64,000 nucleotides of DNA, from NCBI GenBank assembly GCA_964473485.1, contig CAYYPH010000021.1, positions 1-64,000 of the forward strand, given 5' to 3'. Position 1 is the first letter of the stretch. Each line of letters starts with the position of its first letter. The position numbers and the translations under genes are program-made. Shown here one piece after another: positions 53,301 to 61,552 of the stretch. This DNA is from CAIVAT01 sp964473485. Its GTDB lineage: Bacteria; Bacteroidota; Bacteroidia; Bacteroidales; FEN-979. The notes below the pieces were generated by a model, which had not been told where the DNA came from, ran no database searches, and was given only the letters and a program-made list of their open reading frames with translations.

Positions 53301-53428
53301 AGTTCCGTCAGCCTGCCGATGCACCTGCCAGGAAAAAGGAGAGGAAGAAAAAGGAGGAGCCCCCTGCAAAGCCTGACAGGGATGACAACGAGGGAGATGG
53401 AGCCATGCAGATGGAACTGCCTTTGTAA
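50366..53428 (+). CDS. parC: DNA topoisomerase IV subunit A / GyrA-family type II topoisomerase
   Basis: 1,020 residues with a GTG start (no ATG in frame between array R6 and the conserved region). The breakage-reunion domain (about 28-480) has RAVPEITDGLKPVQRRIL, the HPHGD motif and the catalytic Tyr126 in AAAPRYIEA. A C-terminal beta-pinwheel (about 500-820) lacks a clear GyrA box, supporting ParC. The last 170 residues are a low-complexity acidic and Pro-rich tail with Lys-rich patches (KKPGPKKAKAA, KKERKKKEEPP). It decatenates replicated chromosomes with ParE, which is not adjacent. Array R6 occupies the leader. Confidence 0.92.
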   Translation: MSDEFNGIDNPELESGTLSGTVHLSDMYQNWFLDYASYVILERAVPEITDGLKPVQRRILHAMKELDDGRYNKVANIIGHTMKYHPHGDASIGDALVQLGQKELLIDTQGNWGNILTGDSAAAPRYIEARPSKFAHEVLFNHKTTAWQLSYDGRNKEPVALPAKFPLLLAQGVEGIAVGLASKILPHNFIELIDASISILKDEPFELYPDFLTGGMVDVSRYNDGLRGGKIRLRARINQEDKKTLVIREIPYGTTTSSIIDSILAANDKGKIKIRKIDDNTAQNVEILIHLAPGVSPDTTMDALYAFTECEVSISPNACVIEGGKPRFLGVSEILRINTRRTVELLKLELDIRKQELLEHLHYSSLEKIFIENEIYEGIKKCRSSEEIDTAIFTGLKPFAKQIIREVTTEDVQRLRKIPIERISRYNASRAEEVMEGIRRELEEVEHHLAHLIEYAIEYFTQIRKKFGKGRERRTEIRSFDTIEAAKVAAANQKLYVNRLEGFAGTGMRKDEYVCDCSDIDDIIVFRDDGTFMVFRVSDKQFVGKNILHISVFNRNDSRTVYNLIYRDGKNGKIMVKRFSVLGITRDKEYNATKGTPGSKVLYFTANPNGEAEVVRVDLKPKPRMKKTWFDFDFAGVAIKGRSSMGNTLTKYAVRKIEQRQEGVSTLGSLNIWYDDTVQRLNTDGRGTLLGDFSGSDRVLTIQRSGNYRLTSFDLTTHFDEDMILIEKFDPDKVFTLVYRENESGHLYMKRFRVELTDRKVDFLENKDTLVLLTGDPAPRLLLMFDMTRKSKGSAHEEIDAVAFIGVKGFRARGKRLTVHELESINWLESPVTDPGDVPVLEAIGDDMEEPVDEVPGFDDLLPGTGVENEDEVGAIDHEDTVAVEEPLQPPAAEQPEEETMKPRMTAGEDQPAEDAGALPAAAEPARRSKKPGPKKAKAAFPFELIAVEPGTEETEGGGQKAAEELLLVDPGPALMKPEFRQPADAPARKKERKKKEEPPAKPDRDDNEGDGAMQMELPL

Positions 53429-53505
53429 AGCCAGGTTCAGCCTTATAAGCATCAGGCAAACCAATATTTTTAAAGAAATTTACAAATAGTAAAAATAATT
53501 TATTG

Positions 53506-54738
53506 ATGAACAAAAAGCCCGACCATAAGATTGCCAAAGTCAGTGAAGCTGTTACCTGGGTGGGAGTGCTTGATTACGACATTGTTACTTTCGATGTTGT
53601 GATGGAAACAAAGTTTGGTACCACCTATAACAGTTATTTTATCAATGCCGCGAAGAAAACGGTCGTTGAAACGGTGAAGGAGAAATTCTGGGATACATGG
53701 TATGCCAAATTGCAGCAGGTTACCGATCCTTCAGAGATCGAATATATCGTGGTGAACCATACCGAACCCGACCATTCCGGCTGTATTGCCCGGCTGCTCA
53801 GCATCGCTCCGAAAGCGAAGGTGGTTGGAAGCGGCAACGCGATCAGGTACCTGAAAGATCTCATGGGTGTTGAATTTGACCACCTTGTGGTCAAAGACGG
53901 ACAAACCCTCGACCTGGGCGGCAAGACCCTCAGGTTTATCGCTGCCGCAAACCTTCACTGGCCCGATTCCATGATGACCTACCTGAAGGAGGACAAGCTC
54001 CTTTTCACATGTGATATTTTCGGGGAGCATTTCTGCCACGAAGGAGTCTTTGACGACGTCGTGGGTGATTTCGACGATGCCTTCAGGTATTATTTCGATG
54101 TCATCATGAAGCCTTACAGCAAATTCATGCTCCAGGCAATCGACCGTATCCGCGACCTCGAAATCAGCGTCATCTGCCCGGGACATGGGGCCGTGCTTCG
54201 TTCCAACTGGAAAAAGTACGTGGATCTGTCGGAACGCTATGCACGCGAAACCATACAAAATCCCCGGCCAAACAGGGTGTTCGTCGGGTACGTCTCCGCT
54301 TACCAGAATACCGGGCTGATCGCTCAGATGATCGCCGACGGAATCCGGCAGGCAGGCGACATTGAAGTGGATCTTTGCGACCTTGAAAAGATGGACCTGC
54401 CGGAAGTGGAGAAGAGGATTACGCTTGCATCAGCCATCATGCTTGGCTGTCCGACCTTCAGTCAGAACATCCTTTTGCCTGTTTACCAGGTGTTTGCAGT
54501 GATCAACCCGATCCGCGACCGGAACAAACCGGCTGCTGCTTTCGGCTCCTACGGGTGGAGCGGCGAAGGAGTGAAGATCATGAACTCCGCGCTCACAAAC
54601 CTCAAACTGCGTGTGCTCGACGAAGGCCTGATGATCAAATTCACACCGCACAACCAGGTGCGCCAGAAATGTCTCGACTATGGAAAGAATTTCGGAGAAC
54701 AGCTGCTGGCCGGAATGAACCCGGATGCCGCTGTTTAG
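53506..54738 (+). CDS. Flavo-diiron protein (FprA-type oxygen/NO reductase)
   Basis: 410 residues from the ATG at 53506. The metallo-beta-lactamase-like domain (1-250) has the diiron motif H85-T-E87-P-D89-H90, later ligands in the CDIFGEHFCHE and CPGHG regions. The flavodoxin domain (about 255-400) has an FMN-binding loop (VSAYQNTG, GSYGWSGEG). It reduces O2 to water or NO to N2O, protecting an anaerobe. It suggests an anaerobic or microaerobic lifestyle. Its TAG overlaps the stop of the convergent antiporter gene by three bases. Confidence 0.94.
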   Translation: MNKKPDHKIAKVSEAVTWVGVLDYDIVTFDVVMETKFGTTYNSYFINAAKKTVVETVKEKFWDTWYAKLQQVTDPSEIEYIVVNHTEPDHSGCIARLLSIAPKAKVVGSGNAIRYLKDLMGVEFDHLVVKDGQTLDLGGKTLRFIAAANLHWPDSMMTYLKEDKLLFTCDIFGEHFCHEGVFDDVVGDFDDAFRYYFDVIMKPYSKFMLQAIDRIRDLEISVICPGHGAVLRSNWKKYVDLSERYARETIQNPRPNRVFVGYVSAYQNTGLIAQMIADGIRQAGDIEVDLCDLEKMDLPEVEKRITLASAIMLGCPTFSQNILLPVYQVFAVINPIRDRNKPAAAFGSYGWSGEGVKIMNSALTNLKLRVLDEGLMIKFTPHNQVRQKCLDYGKNFGEQLLAGMNPDAAV

Positions 54739-56213
54739 CCTTTCCCGTTCTGCCTTAAATCAAGACATTCAAATACTTTTTCCAGGGCATCTTTATTTTC
54801 CGAGAGGATGTAAAGCCTGTCGTTTGCCTCTATCGTGGTTGAACCGGACGGGGTAATGTATTTCCCGTTTCTCAGGATAAAAGTGATCAGGGTGGTCTTG
54901 GGCAGGGCCAGTTGTACGATCTGTTTCCCTTTAATGGAACAATGGTCGGGAATGACCACCTCCGTAAGTAACGATTTGATGCTGTCGACCAGTTCAAGAT
55001 CAGTCTGGGTGCGCTGCTTAACCTTTTCCGGGAGGGTGAGGTTCAGCCATCTGGCCACCCGCGGGAGGGTGGTACCCTGGATCAGTACCGAGGTTATCGA
55101 GATAAAGAAGACAACATTGAAGATCATGCCTGCCTTATCAGCCCCTGCAAGCAAGGGATAAGTGGCAAATACGATGGGTACGGCACCGCGCAGCCCCACC
55201 CATGATATCAGCCAGCGGGCGCGCTGCTGCATTTCAAACGGGAGGGTGCATAAAAATACGCTGACCGGCCGGGCTATCAGGATCAGAAATACAGCGATCA
55301 CCAGCCCGATTCCTATCACCGAAACGACATGACTTGGAAAAACCAGCAATCCCAGCGTGAGGAACAGCACGATCTGCATCAGCCAGGCAAAGCTGTCGAA
55401 CGATTTCAGCATCTTTTTTTTGTGGATCAGCTCCTGGTTCCCTAAATAAATGGCACAGATATAAACGGCCAGGAAACCGTTACCCCCGGCGAAATCGGTG
55501 GCTGAAAAGCTGAAGAACATGATGGCGATCGAAAGAACAATGTACAACCCTTCGTAATCAAGCCTGATCCTGTTGATGATCAGGGCGGAAAGTTTCCCGA
55601 TGGCATACCCCATCAAAGCTCCCAGCATCAATTGCCGCAGGAATGCCGGCAGTATGGTCATAATACCCGAATCCTGGCCGGTCACAATTCCCGTGAATAA
55701 GATCGTTAGGATATAAGCCATGGGGTCGTTGCTGCCGCTTTCAAGCTCCAACGTGGCACGTAAGTTACCCTTGAGTGCCAGATTTTTTGAACGGAGGATG
55801 GAAAAAACCGCAGCCGAATCAGTGGACGAAACGATCGATCCCAGCAAAAGCCCTTCCCAGATGGTAAAGTCCGTAACCGCCCAAACGAAAACACCCACCA
55901 GCCCAGCAGTTACCAAAACACCCAGTGTCGACAGGGTTACCCCTTGCCAGAGCACCGGCCGGATGGCTTTCCAGTTCGTATCAAGGCCACCTGAAAACAG
56001 GATAAAATTCAGTGCAACGATCCCGATGAACTGAGCGGTCTTTGGATTGTCGAAATAGATTCCGCCGATACCCTCCGATCCGGCAAGCATTCCTATAGTG
56101 ATGAACAGGATCAATACCGGGACGCCGAATTTGCTGGAGGTCTTGCCTGCAAAAAGTGAAATGAACAACAGGATCGATCCGATCAACAATATATTTTCAG
56201 TGGTCAGGGTCAT
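54735..56213 (-). CDS. CPA1-type cation/proton antiporter with TrkA-C domain
   Basis: 492 residues, about 12-13 membrane helices. Key motifs: ELESGSNDPMAY (the ND pair of CPA1 exchangers), GLRGAVPIVFA, and STDSAAVFSIL. The C-terminal soluble TrkA-C-like (RCK_C) domain (about 410-485) suggests ligand control, as in the potassium/proton NhaP2/CvrA group. It balances pH and cytoplasmic K+ or Na+. Tail-to-tail with the flavo-diiron gene. Confidence 0.92.
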   Translation of the reverse strand: MTLTTENILLIGSILLFISLFAGKTSSKFGVPVLILFITIGMLAGSEGIGGIYFDNPKTAQFIGIVALNFILFSGGLDTNWKAIRPVLWQGVTLSTLGVLVTAGLVGVFVWAVTDFTIWEGLLLGSIVSSTDSAAVFSILRSKNLALKGNLRATLELESGSNDPMAYILTILFTGIVTGQDSGIMTILPAFLRQLMLGALMGYAIGKLSALIINRIRLDYEGLYIVLSIAIMFFSFSATDFAGGNGFLAVYICAIYLGNQELIHKKKMLKSFDSFAWLMQIVLFLTLGLLVFPSHVVSVIGIGLVIAVFLILIARPVSVFLCTLPFEMQQRARWLISWVGLRGAVPIVFATYPLLAGADKAGMIFNVVFFISITSVLIQGTTLPRVARWLNLTLPEKVKQRTQTDLELVDSIKSLLTEVVIPDHCSIKGKQIVQLALPKTTLITFILRNGKYITPSGSTTIEANDRLYILSENKDALEKVFECLDLRQNGKG

Positions 56214-56359
56214 GTGCCTGGTTTGGCAGGATTTTTCAAAGATATAAAAAATCAGCGAAAACAGCGGCTGGCTGCTGCCCTAACCCTTTCAGGCGGCATC
56301 ATCCATTTGATCATGGTCCGGAGGTTGGCACCGTCGCAGATCAGCGTTTCTCCGGTCTT

Positions 56360-57163
56360 TCAATTCATTGGCTTCAGCCAAATGACGGATTTGTTTACCT
56401 GCAGCCCTTCACCCTTTTTTCTTTTGTAATAGAGGGTTCCGGTGATGATCAGTGCGATGGTCATGGCCCTGAACACATTCGACCAGATCCCTCCGAGCGC
56501 CGTATCGCCCGCCGGGAAAGCCATCCAGGACAGGTTCATGAAAAAATGCAGGAAAATAGGAACCCAGAGATTGAAATTCCATTCCGAATAGGTCCATGCG
56601 AACAGCGCCGAACCCAGGAGGGTGGTTACGAAAATGCCCGCGAGCACGGCGGAATCCTCCGACTGGTAAAGGTGAAGGGCGGCAAATACCAGCGATGGCA
56701 GCAGCACCGAAGGAATGAACCCCAGGCGGCTGTAACGGAAGATCATACCGAAGAAAAAGCCCCTGAATATAAGCTCTTCGAAAAAAGCGGCCGCCACCGC
56801 TCCTTTGATGACGGTTGTGATGGTGAGATCAAGGTTGCGGTCAAAAACGAGGGAATATCCGATCGTCATGGGAAGGGCGCAAATAAGGGCAAAGACGAAC
56901 GGCTTTGCAGGTGAATTACGCATCCCAAGGCTATCGAATGTCCTCCGGCCGTGAAGGAACCACGTCGCCCCAATGACCGGCAGTAGGACCGAGAAGTAGG
57001 AGAGAAGGTATGAGAGGGTCACCTGGTGGAGGAATCCGTTGTAGAATGACATCAGAAGTTTGAAAAACAACCGGTTTGCCAGGAAATAAATCCCGAATCC
57101 CGTCAGGGTTACCAACACAACCGTGAATGACCTGCTCATCCGCCACCTGCTTTCATCCGACAT
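56360..57163 (-). CDS. CPBP-family intramembrane metalloprotease
   Basis: 267 residues, about eight membrane helices. The catalytic motif EELIFRG (residues about 146-152), then FAALHL and HFFMN supply the Glu/His metal ligands of the CAAX/ABI family. The role in Bacteroidota is unknown (bacteriocin immunity or protein processing in other phyla). The start could be the ATG eight codons in. It reads in the same direction as the four genes upstream. Confidence 0.88.
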   Translation of the reverse strand: MSDESRWRMSRSFTVVLVTLTGFGIYFLANRLFFKLLMSFYNGFLHQVTLSYLLSYFSVLLPVIGATWFLHGRRTFDSLGMRNSPAKPFVFALICALPMTIGYSLVFDRNLDLTITTVIKGAVAAAFFEELIFRGFFFGMIFRYSRLGFIPSVLLPSLVFAALHLYQSEDSAVLAGIFVTTLLGSALFAWTYSEWNFNLWVPIFLHFFMNLSWMAFPAGDTALGGIWSNVFRAMTIALIITGTLYYKRKKGEGLQVNKSVIWLKPMN

Positions 57164-57204
57164 ATTCTATAACCTTACAACAAAACGAATTTTGTCTGTT
57201 TATT

Positions 57205-57250
57205 TTACTTTTTGATTTTGACTTTTGACTTTGACTTTTCAATTTGACTT
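57205..57250. repeat. Short-tandem-repeat array R7 (TTTTGAC heptads)
   Basis: TTTTGAC/TTTGAC/TTTTCAA units in the space between the DUF1295 stop and the CPBP gene start. Same family as parts of R3, R8 and R9. Confidence 0.8.
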
Positions 57251-58175
57251 ACTTTTTCTTCACCGGCCAGAACCTCCTCACCTTCTTTTGATACTCCGCA
57301 TAAAGGGGATACTTTCCGGCACTGATCTCCTCGCTGAAGTTCGAACTTCCCATGAAAAGCACGATCAGCAGCAGCGCGCCTGCTGCACTCCAGTTGATCC
57401 ATTGTCCGCCGGCAGCTACGCTGAAAAAATAGAAACAAACCCAGATGGCCTGCTCGGCAAAATAATTCGGATGCCGGCTAAGCGCCCATATCCCCTTGTC
57501 AAGGAACCCTTTCGCGTAATCGCCGGTAAGTTCCTCGCCGTTTTTGATCCTTCTCTGTTTCTCACTCTGGTAGTCCCATTGCTGCCGGTCGGCAATGGTT
57601 TCGATCAGGATGAATGACAGCATGAAAGCCGCAACGACCCAGTCGAAAAGGCCCATAGGACTGTCGTTGAACTGTAAGGCCACGATGGCCGGCAATGTGA
57701 ACAGGAGTATCAGCATGTGCTGGTACCCGGAGATGAACAGGAGGTTGAAAAGGGTCCACTTCCACCGGGGCCTGAACTCGGGTTTCTGCCTCAAAACCAC
57801 CCAGCGGTAATCCTCCTCCCCGGTCCAGAAACGCCACTGATACGCCCCTTTCATGGCGAAATTGGCGGTCAGCCTTACACCCCAGATGGTTACCAGGATG
57901 GCCATGACCACCAGCCTTGGGGACCAGGATCCAAACCCGGCCACCACCCATACATAGATGATAGGAAGAATGCTCCACAACTTGTCGACCTGGCTGTTGT
58001 TCCCGGTGATCTCGCCCGTGACAAAACTGTAGGTGGCAGCCAGGCCTGCGATGATCAGCAGGGTGTTGATCGCCTCCCACTCGGCGGGGCCTGGTGCGGT
58101 TCCGAAAAAATAGCTGAACAAAGGAACGGCAAGCAGCGTTAATCCTAATACAATCGCGGTTGAGACTATTTTCAT
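57249..58175 (-). CDS. DUF1295 / steroid 5-alpha-reductase-like membrane protein
   Basis: 308 residues, about seven to eight membrane helices. Family motif IWALSRHPNYFAEQAIWVCF near residue 240 and KGAYQWRFWTGEEDYRW in the middle mark the DUF1295 group, related to methyltransferases and reductases of isoprenoid-type lipids. The substrate is unknown. It starts 21 bases after the upstream phosphatase-like gene. Confidence 0.9.
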   Translation of the reverse strand: MKIVSTAIVLGLTLLAVPLFSYFFGTAPGPAEWEAINTLLIIAGLAATYSFVTGEITGNNSQVDKLWSILPIIYVWVVAGFGSWSPRLVVMAILVTIWGVRLTANFAMKGAYQWRFWTGEEDYRWVVLRQKPEFRPRWKWTLFNLLFISGYQHMLILLFTLPAIVALQFNDSPMGLFDWVVAAFMLSFILIETIADRQQWDYQSEKQRRIKNGEELTGDYAKGFLDKGIWALSRHPNYFAEQAIWVCFYFFSVAAGGQWINWSAAGALLLIVLFMGSSNFSEEISAGKYPLYAEYQKKVRRFWPVKKK

Positions 58176-58196
58176 GGTTTTTCCTCTTTTAAATGA

Positions 58197-59102
58197 TCAT
58201 TTTCTGTTTCGTTTGAATGTAAACTTTCCATAAGTCGGATCGTGATCCGAAAGCATGTTTGCTGAATCCCTGAACATCCCGGTTTCATAACACCTGAAAT
58301 GTGCCGTTGAATAGAATATACGGTCGATCCATTGTTTTTCATACAGCGAGTCGGCATCGGCCATGCCGATGGCCGTGAAATCATCGATCGCCCCGGTGTA
58401 GTTGAAATCCCCCATGCAGATGACCGGTTCGTGAAGTTTGCGCAGGTGTGCCGCCGTGTTCAGGATGGCCTGGTCGGAAGGGAGCCAGTGCAGTGAGATG
58501 GCATGCAGGAACCCGCCTTGACCTGTCTCAAGCGTGGCATCGAGGATGCTTCTTTTGGTCCATTTATCCTGGTATTCGACCTGCACGAGGTCGATGCGTG
58601 TGATGGCGAATCTGGTCATGATTGCGGTTCCCCACTCACCGTATACAGGATATATGTCATAGGGATCATTGTACCCATGAGAACCGAAAGCGTAATTCAT
58701 ACCCATCTCGGCTGCAAGTGCCTGGATAAAATCCTTTACCGATGCATTGTAGCGATTCCTGGGAACCTCCTGCAGGGCGATGATGTCGGCGTCCGCCTTC
58801 TTCATAAATGCCGCCAGGGCCTTCACCTGGTTCATCCCGGCCCCTGTGGTGTTCGGGTTCCAGGGGTCCTGGTCAGGAGGAAAACCGAGATGGATGTTGT
58901 ACGTGACGCAGGTCATAGCGGAATCCGCAGTGTCGGCGGCAACGGTGTTGACAAACCAGGCGGTACGTTCGTTCTCGTAATCGATGCCTTCCTTGCTGCA
59001 CGCAGCAAAAATCACCATTAATAGCGTGCCCATGAGCATGGAATGCCTCGATATTTCCTTCACGATATGGCGCCCTGTGATATGAATCTTGCTTTGCTGC
59101 AT
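58197..59102 (-). CDS. Endonuclease/exonuclease/phosphatase-family lipoprotein
   Basis: 301 residues. A lipoprotein-like signal (TLLMVIFAAC) comes after a long basic N-region, so the true start may be one of the ATGs near 59033-59039. EEP-fold motifs: TYNIHLG, ADIIALQEV (metal Glu), GMNYAFGSHGYNDPYDIYPV, ICMGDFN and SDHDP (catalytic Asp-His). It is probably a periplasmic Mg2+-dependent phosphodiesterase or nuclease. It belongs to a run of five minus-strand genes. Confidence 0.88.
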   Translation of the reverse strand: MQQSKIHITGRHIVKEISRHSMLMGTLLMVIFAACSKEGIDYENERTAWFVNTVAADTADSAMTCVTYNIHLGFPPDQDPWNPNTTGAGMNQVKALAAFMKKADADIIALQEVPRNRYNASVKDFIQALAAEMGMNYAFGSHGYNDPYDIYPVYGEWGTAIMTRFAITRIDLVQVEYQDKWTKRSILDATLETGQGGFLHAISLHWLPSDQAILNTAAHLRKLHEPVICMGDFNYTGAIDDFTAIGMADADSLYEKQWIDRIFYSTAHFRCYETGMFRDSANMLSDHDPTYGKFTFKRNRK

Positions 59103-59130
59103 CGATGGTTGCTACTGCCCGTTTATACGT

Positions 59131-59925
59131 TCACGCCGGCCGTCGGCCGATGGTATGGCTGATGAGCAGGATGTCTTCGTGAGCCGGCCGGTTGATTATG
59201 GCCGTGAGGCAATACCGCACCACCCGGTCCCTCACCTCAGGTGTCCAGATCTCAGGCTCTATCGAGTGATAAAGATGTGCATAACTGATCACCAGTCCGT
59301 AAAATGATTCCGCTCCAACGGTCGACGGTGCAATATGGCGGAAACCGGAACCGATGTCAGCGAAGCCGGCATCCGCCATAAGGCCGGGCAAATCTAAAGA
59401 AATTCTGGGATGCGAACCGAACTTGTGATACAGCTCCAGCTCTTTTTCCCTGAAGAAGAGCCATTCTCTGTTCTTAAGATGCAGCGAATCAATGAAATAT
59501 TCAGTGATCAGCAAATGCCCTCCCGGTGTCAGCCTCCGTAGCGACTCACGCAGGTAACCGGCAACATCATGCATGTGCTCCACTGAAAACCTGGAGAGAA
59601 TAAGATCGTATTGTCCGGGCCTGAACGATTCGCCGAACAGGGCTTGTTCAAAAACCAGGTTACCGGCCAATTTATTCCGTGCGGCGGCGATCAGCTTTTC
59701 GTCGACGTCGATGGCCGTGAAACTCACTTCGGGATGCTCCGACGCCAGCCTGTGAATAAAGGTTCCCTCCCCGGTGCCTATATCAAGAACGGTACGAACC
59801 CTGTGGTTCCTGATCACCTCCTTCATGAAAGGAAATTCCACAACGCCGAAGGCCTTTACCTGGGAATGATAACAATCGTCCACATAGGCACTTACGTCAA
59901 GAATTCGCTGATTTACTTCAACCAT
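59131..59925 (-). CDS. Class I SAM-dependent methyltransferase
   Basis: 264 residues. SAM-binding motif I VLDIGTGEGTF, motif II FTAIDVDE, motif IV QYDLILSRFSVEHMHD and a LTPGGHLLITEYF strand give a Rossmann methyltransferase. The substrate is unknown; closest in style to methyltransferase domain 25/12 small-molecule enzymes. It lies upstream of the EEP lipoprotein gene by 28 bases; array R8 is just upstream of it. Confidence 0.9.
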   Translation of the reverse strand: MVEVNQRILDVSAYVDDCYHSQVKAFGVVEFPFMKEVIRNHRVRTVLDIGTGEGTFIHRLASEHPEVSFTAIDVDEKLIAAARNKLAGNLVFEQALFGESFRPGQYDLILSRFSVEHMHDVAGYLRESLRRLTPGGHLLITEYFIDSLHLKNREWLFFREKELELYHKFGSHPRISLDLPGLMADAGFADIGSGFRHIAPSTVGAESFYGLVISYAHLYHSIEPEIWTPEVRDRVVRYCLTAIINRPAHEDILLISHTIGRRPA

Positions 59926-59940
59926 GGAGATACCAATAAG

Positions 59941-60000
59941 TCAAAATTCAAAGGTCAAATGTCAAAATAAGGCAATAGGCAATAGGCAGTAGGCAGTGGC
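59941..60000. repeat. Modular short-tandem-repeat array R8
   Basis: TCAAAAT, TCAAAGG, TCAAATG, TCAAAAT heptads, then AGGCAAT/AGGCAGT heptads. The second module is the reverse complement of the CCACTGC/CTACTGC units in R1. It provides the last codons of the broken gene 59948-60100. Confidence 0.88.
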
Positions 60001-60100
60001 AGAAGAACTTTCCACGTGGGTCGACATATTCATTGATCATGTCAATGACAAGAATAGCCGTTTTCGACTCCATGAACAGGCGGGGTTCTTCGGTCAGCAT
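59948..60100 (-). pseudogene. Truncated isochorismatase-like hydrolase, cut by array R8
   Basis: Translation starts in an ATGCTGA overlap with the stop of the SET gene (ATG 60100, or ATG 60073). The first part, ESKTAILVIDMINEYVDPRG, is the N-terminal strand and catalytic Asp region of a cysteine hydrolase of the isochorismatase family, which normally runs 180-200 residues. After KF the codons are repeat units of array R8, and the frame ends at 59948. The central Lys and the catalytic Cys are missing. The simplest reading is a deletion bounded by the repeat array. Confidence 0.65.
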
Positions 60101-60549
60101 GCCTTGATCCAATCCGGGGTGTAATTCCGGTATCTCTCCTTTATTTCCTGCGGGAGGTCCTTGTAGTCGCCGATGATCCCCCGGCACGATGGTGTGCCGC
60201 ACAGGCACTCCATCTTCCAGCCGTCGGAAGTGATCGTCGAATAGTCGAAGGTCACCTCTTCGTCTCTGGATATATCACGCATGGCCACCAATGAAGCAGT
60301 TCCGCGGATACCGGCATTGGGTTCACATGAATGATTGGTTCTTACCTCCGGCTCACGGGCAATGATGTAGCGATGAAGGCCAATGTTGAAAAGGTGATCC
60401 TGCACTTCACGGGGAATCCCGTCGAGTGATTCAATGTCAACCTCCGGACCTGTAAACTCCACGATAATCTCATCCTTTCGGATATCACGCGAAGCAAAAA
60501 CCCCCAACCCTTTTCCCGGCGAATGTTGAAGATAGATAAGCTTTTCCAT
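60094..60549 (-). CDS. SET-domain protein-lysine methyltransferase-like protein
   Basis: 151 residues, a minimal SET domain: GKGLGVFASRDIRKDEIIVEF, the pseudoknot NHSCEPN, the catalytic-Tyr region EVTFDYST, and a post-SET Cys cluster CLCGTPSCRG. Bacterial stand-alone SET proteins of this size are often acquired horizontally and can modify host or own proteins; the target is unknown. It is followed by a translationally coupled but truncated hydrolase gene, and preceded by zupT 49 bases upstream. Confidence 0.93.
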   Translation of the reverse strand: MEKLIYLQHSPGKGLGVFASRDIRKDEIIVEFTGPEVDIESLDGIPREVQDHLFNIGLHRYIIAREPEVRTNHSCEPNAGIRGTASLVAMRDISRDEEVTFDYSTITSDGWKMECLCGTPSCRGIIGDYKDLPQEIKERYRNYTPDWIKAC

Positions 60550-60598
60550 GATTTCTGTTTTAATGAATGCTGGTAAATTCCCAATCTTGGGGCTCTGC

Positions 60599-61405
60599 CT
60601 AAATAAAAAGCAGCAGACTGATGGCCATGGCCGCCATACCGCTGATCAGGCCGCCGATCGCAATGTGATGTTCCCCGTATTCCTCAGCCGTAGGTAGCAA
60701 TTCATCCAGTGAAATATAAACCATGATGCCAGCAACACCGGCAAAGATAACCCCGAATGTCGACTCATTGAATATGGTGCGAAGGATGAAATAACCGATA
60801 ATAGCCCCCACCGGTTCGGCCAGACCCGATAAAAACGAAAGCCAGAAAGCCTTTTTCCGGTTCTTTGTTGCAAAATACACCGGCACCGATATCGCGATAC
60901 CTTCGGGAATGTTATGAATGGCTATGGCAACGGCAATGGTGACCCCCAGCGTGGGATCGCTGAGCGCTGCGATAAAGGTGGCCAGCCCCTCCGGAAAATT
61001 GTGTATGGCTATGGCAAGCGCCGAAAACAATCCCATCCGGAGTAACCTCTTTTCATTCGGTGTCTGCATGTTCCGCTCATCAATGTTTTTTATCTCATGG
61101 GGATTCTCCGCCGACGGAATAAGCTTGTCGATCAGGGCTATCAGTCCGATGCCGGCAAAAAATGCGATAACGGTATAAACGTTGCCCGGCCTGATTCCGT
61201 GGGCCGCAATCAATGACTCGCGGGCTTTGGCGAATATCTCGACCAGTGAAACATATATCATAACCCCGGCACTGAACCCAAGCGACCCGGCCAGGAACCG
61301 GGGACTGAATTGCTTGGAGAAGAACGACATGATGCTGCCGATACCGGTTGAAAGACCGGCAAACAAGGTCAGTCCAAAAGCAAAAAGAATATGTTCATCA
61401 ATCAT
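60599..61405 (-). CDS. zupT: ZIP-family zinc/metal transporter
   Basis: 268 residues with eight predicted helices. The metal-pathway motifs HNFPEGLATF (helix IV) and HNIPEGIAIS (helix V) and the early GIGSIMSFFSKQFSPRFLAG match ZupT. It imports Zn2+ and other divalent metals. First gene of the minus-strand run 61405-56360; array R9 lies directly upstream. Confidence 0.95.
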   Translation of the reverse strand: MIDEHILFAFGLTLFAGLSTGIGSIMSFFSKQFSPRFLAGSLGFSAGVMIYVSLVEIFAKARESLIAAHGIRPGNVYTVIAFFAGIGLIALIDKLIPSAENPHEIKNIDERNMQTPNEKRLLRMGLFSALAIAIHNFPEGLATFIAALSDPTLGVTIAVAIAIHNIPEGIAISVPVYFATKNRKKAFWLSFLSGLAEPVGAIIGYFILRTIFNESTFGVIFAGVAGIMVYISLDELLPTAEEYGEHHIAIGGLISGMAAMAISLLLFI

Positions 61406-61430
61406 TGAGGGTACCGTTTACCTTATTTAG

Positions 61431-61534
61431 CATTTTGACTTTGCACTTTGACTTTGCACTTTGACTTTGCACTTTGACTTTGCATTTTGACTTTGCATTT
61501 TGACTTTGCACTTTGACTTTGCACTTTGACTTTT
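61431..61534. repeat. Tandem array R9: eight 13-base units
   Basis: Eight consecutive units of CAYTTTGACTTTG (13 bases = 6+7), with Y mostly C and the last unit ending in T. It lies between the start of zupT and the stop of the hybrid kinase, so it is probably in the zupT promoter or leader. Confidence 0.95.
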
Positions 61535-61552
61535 ACTTCCGGTCTGCCCGGG

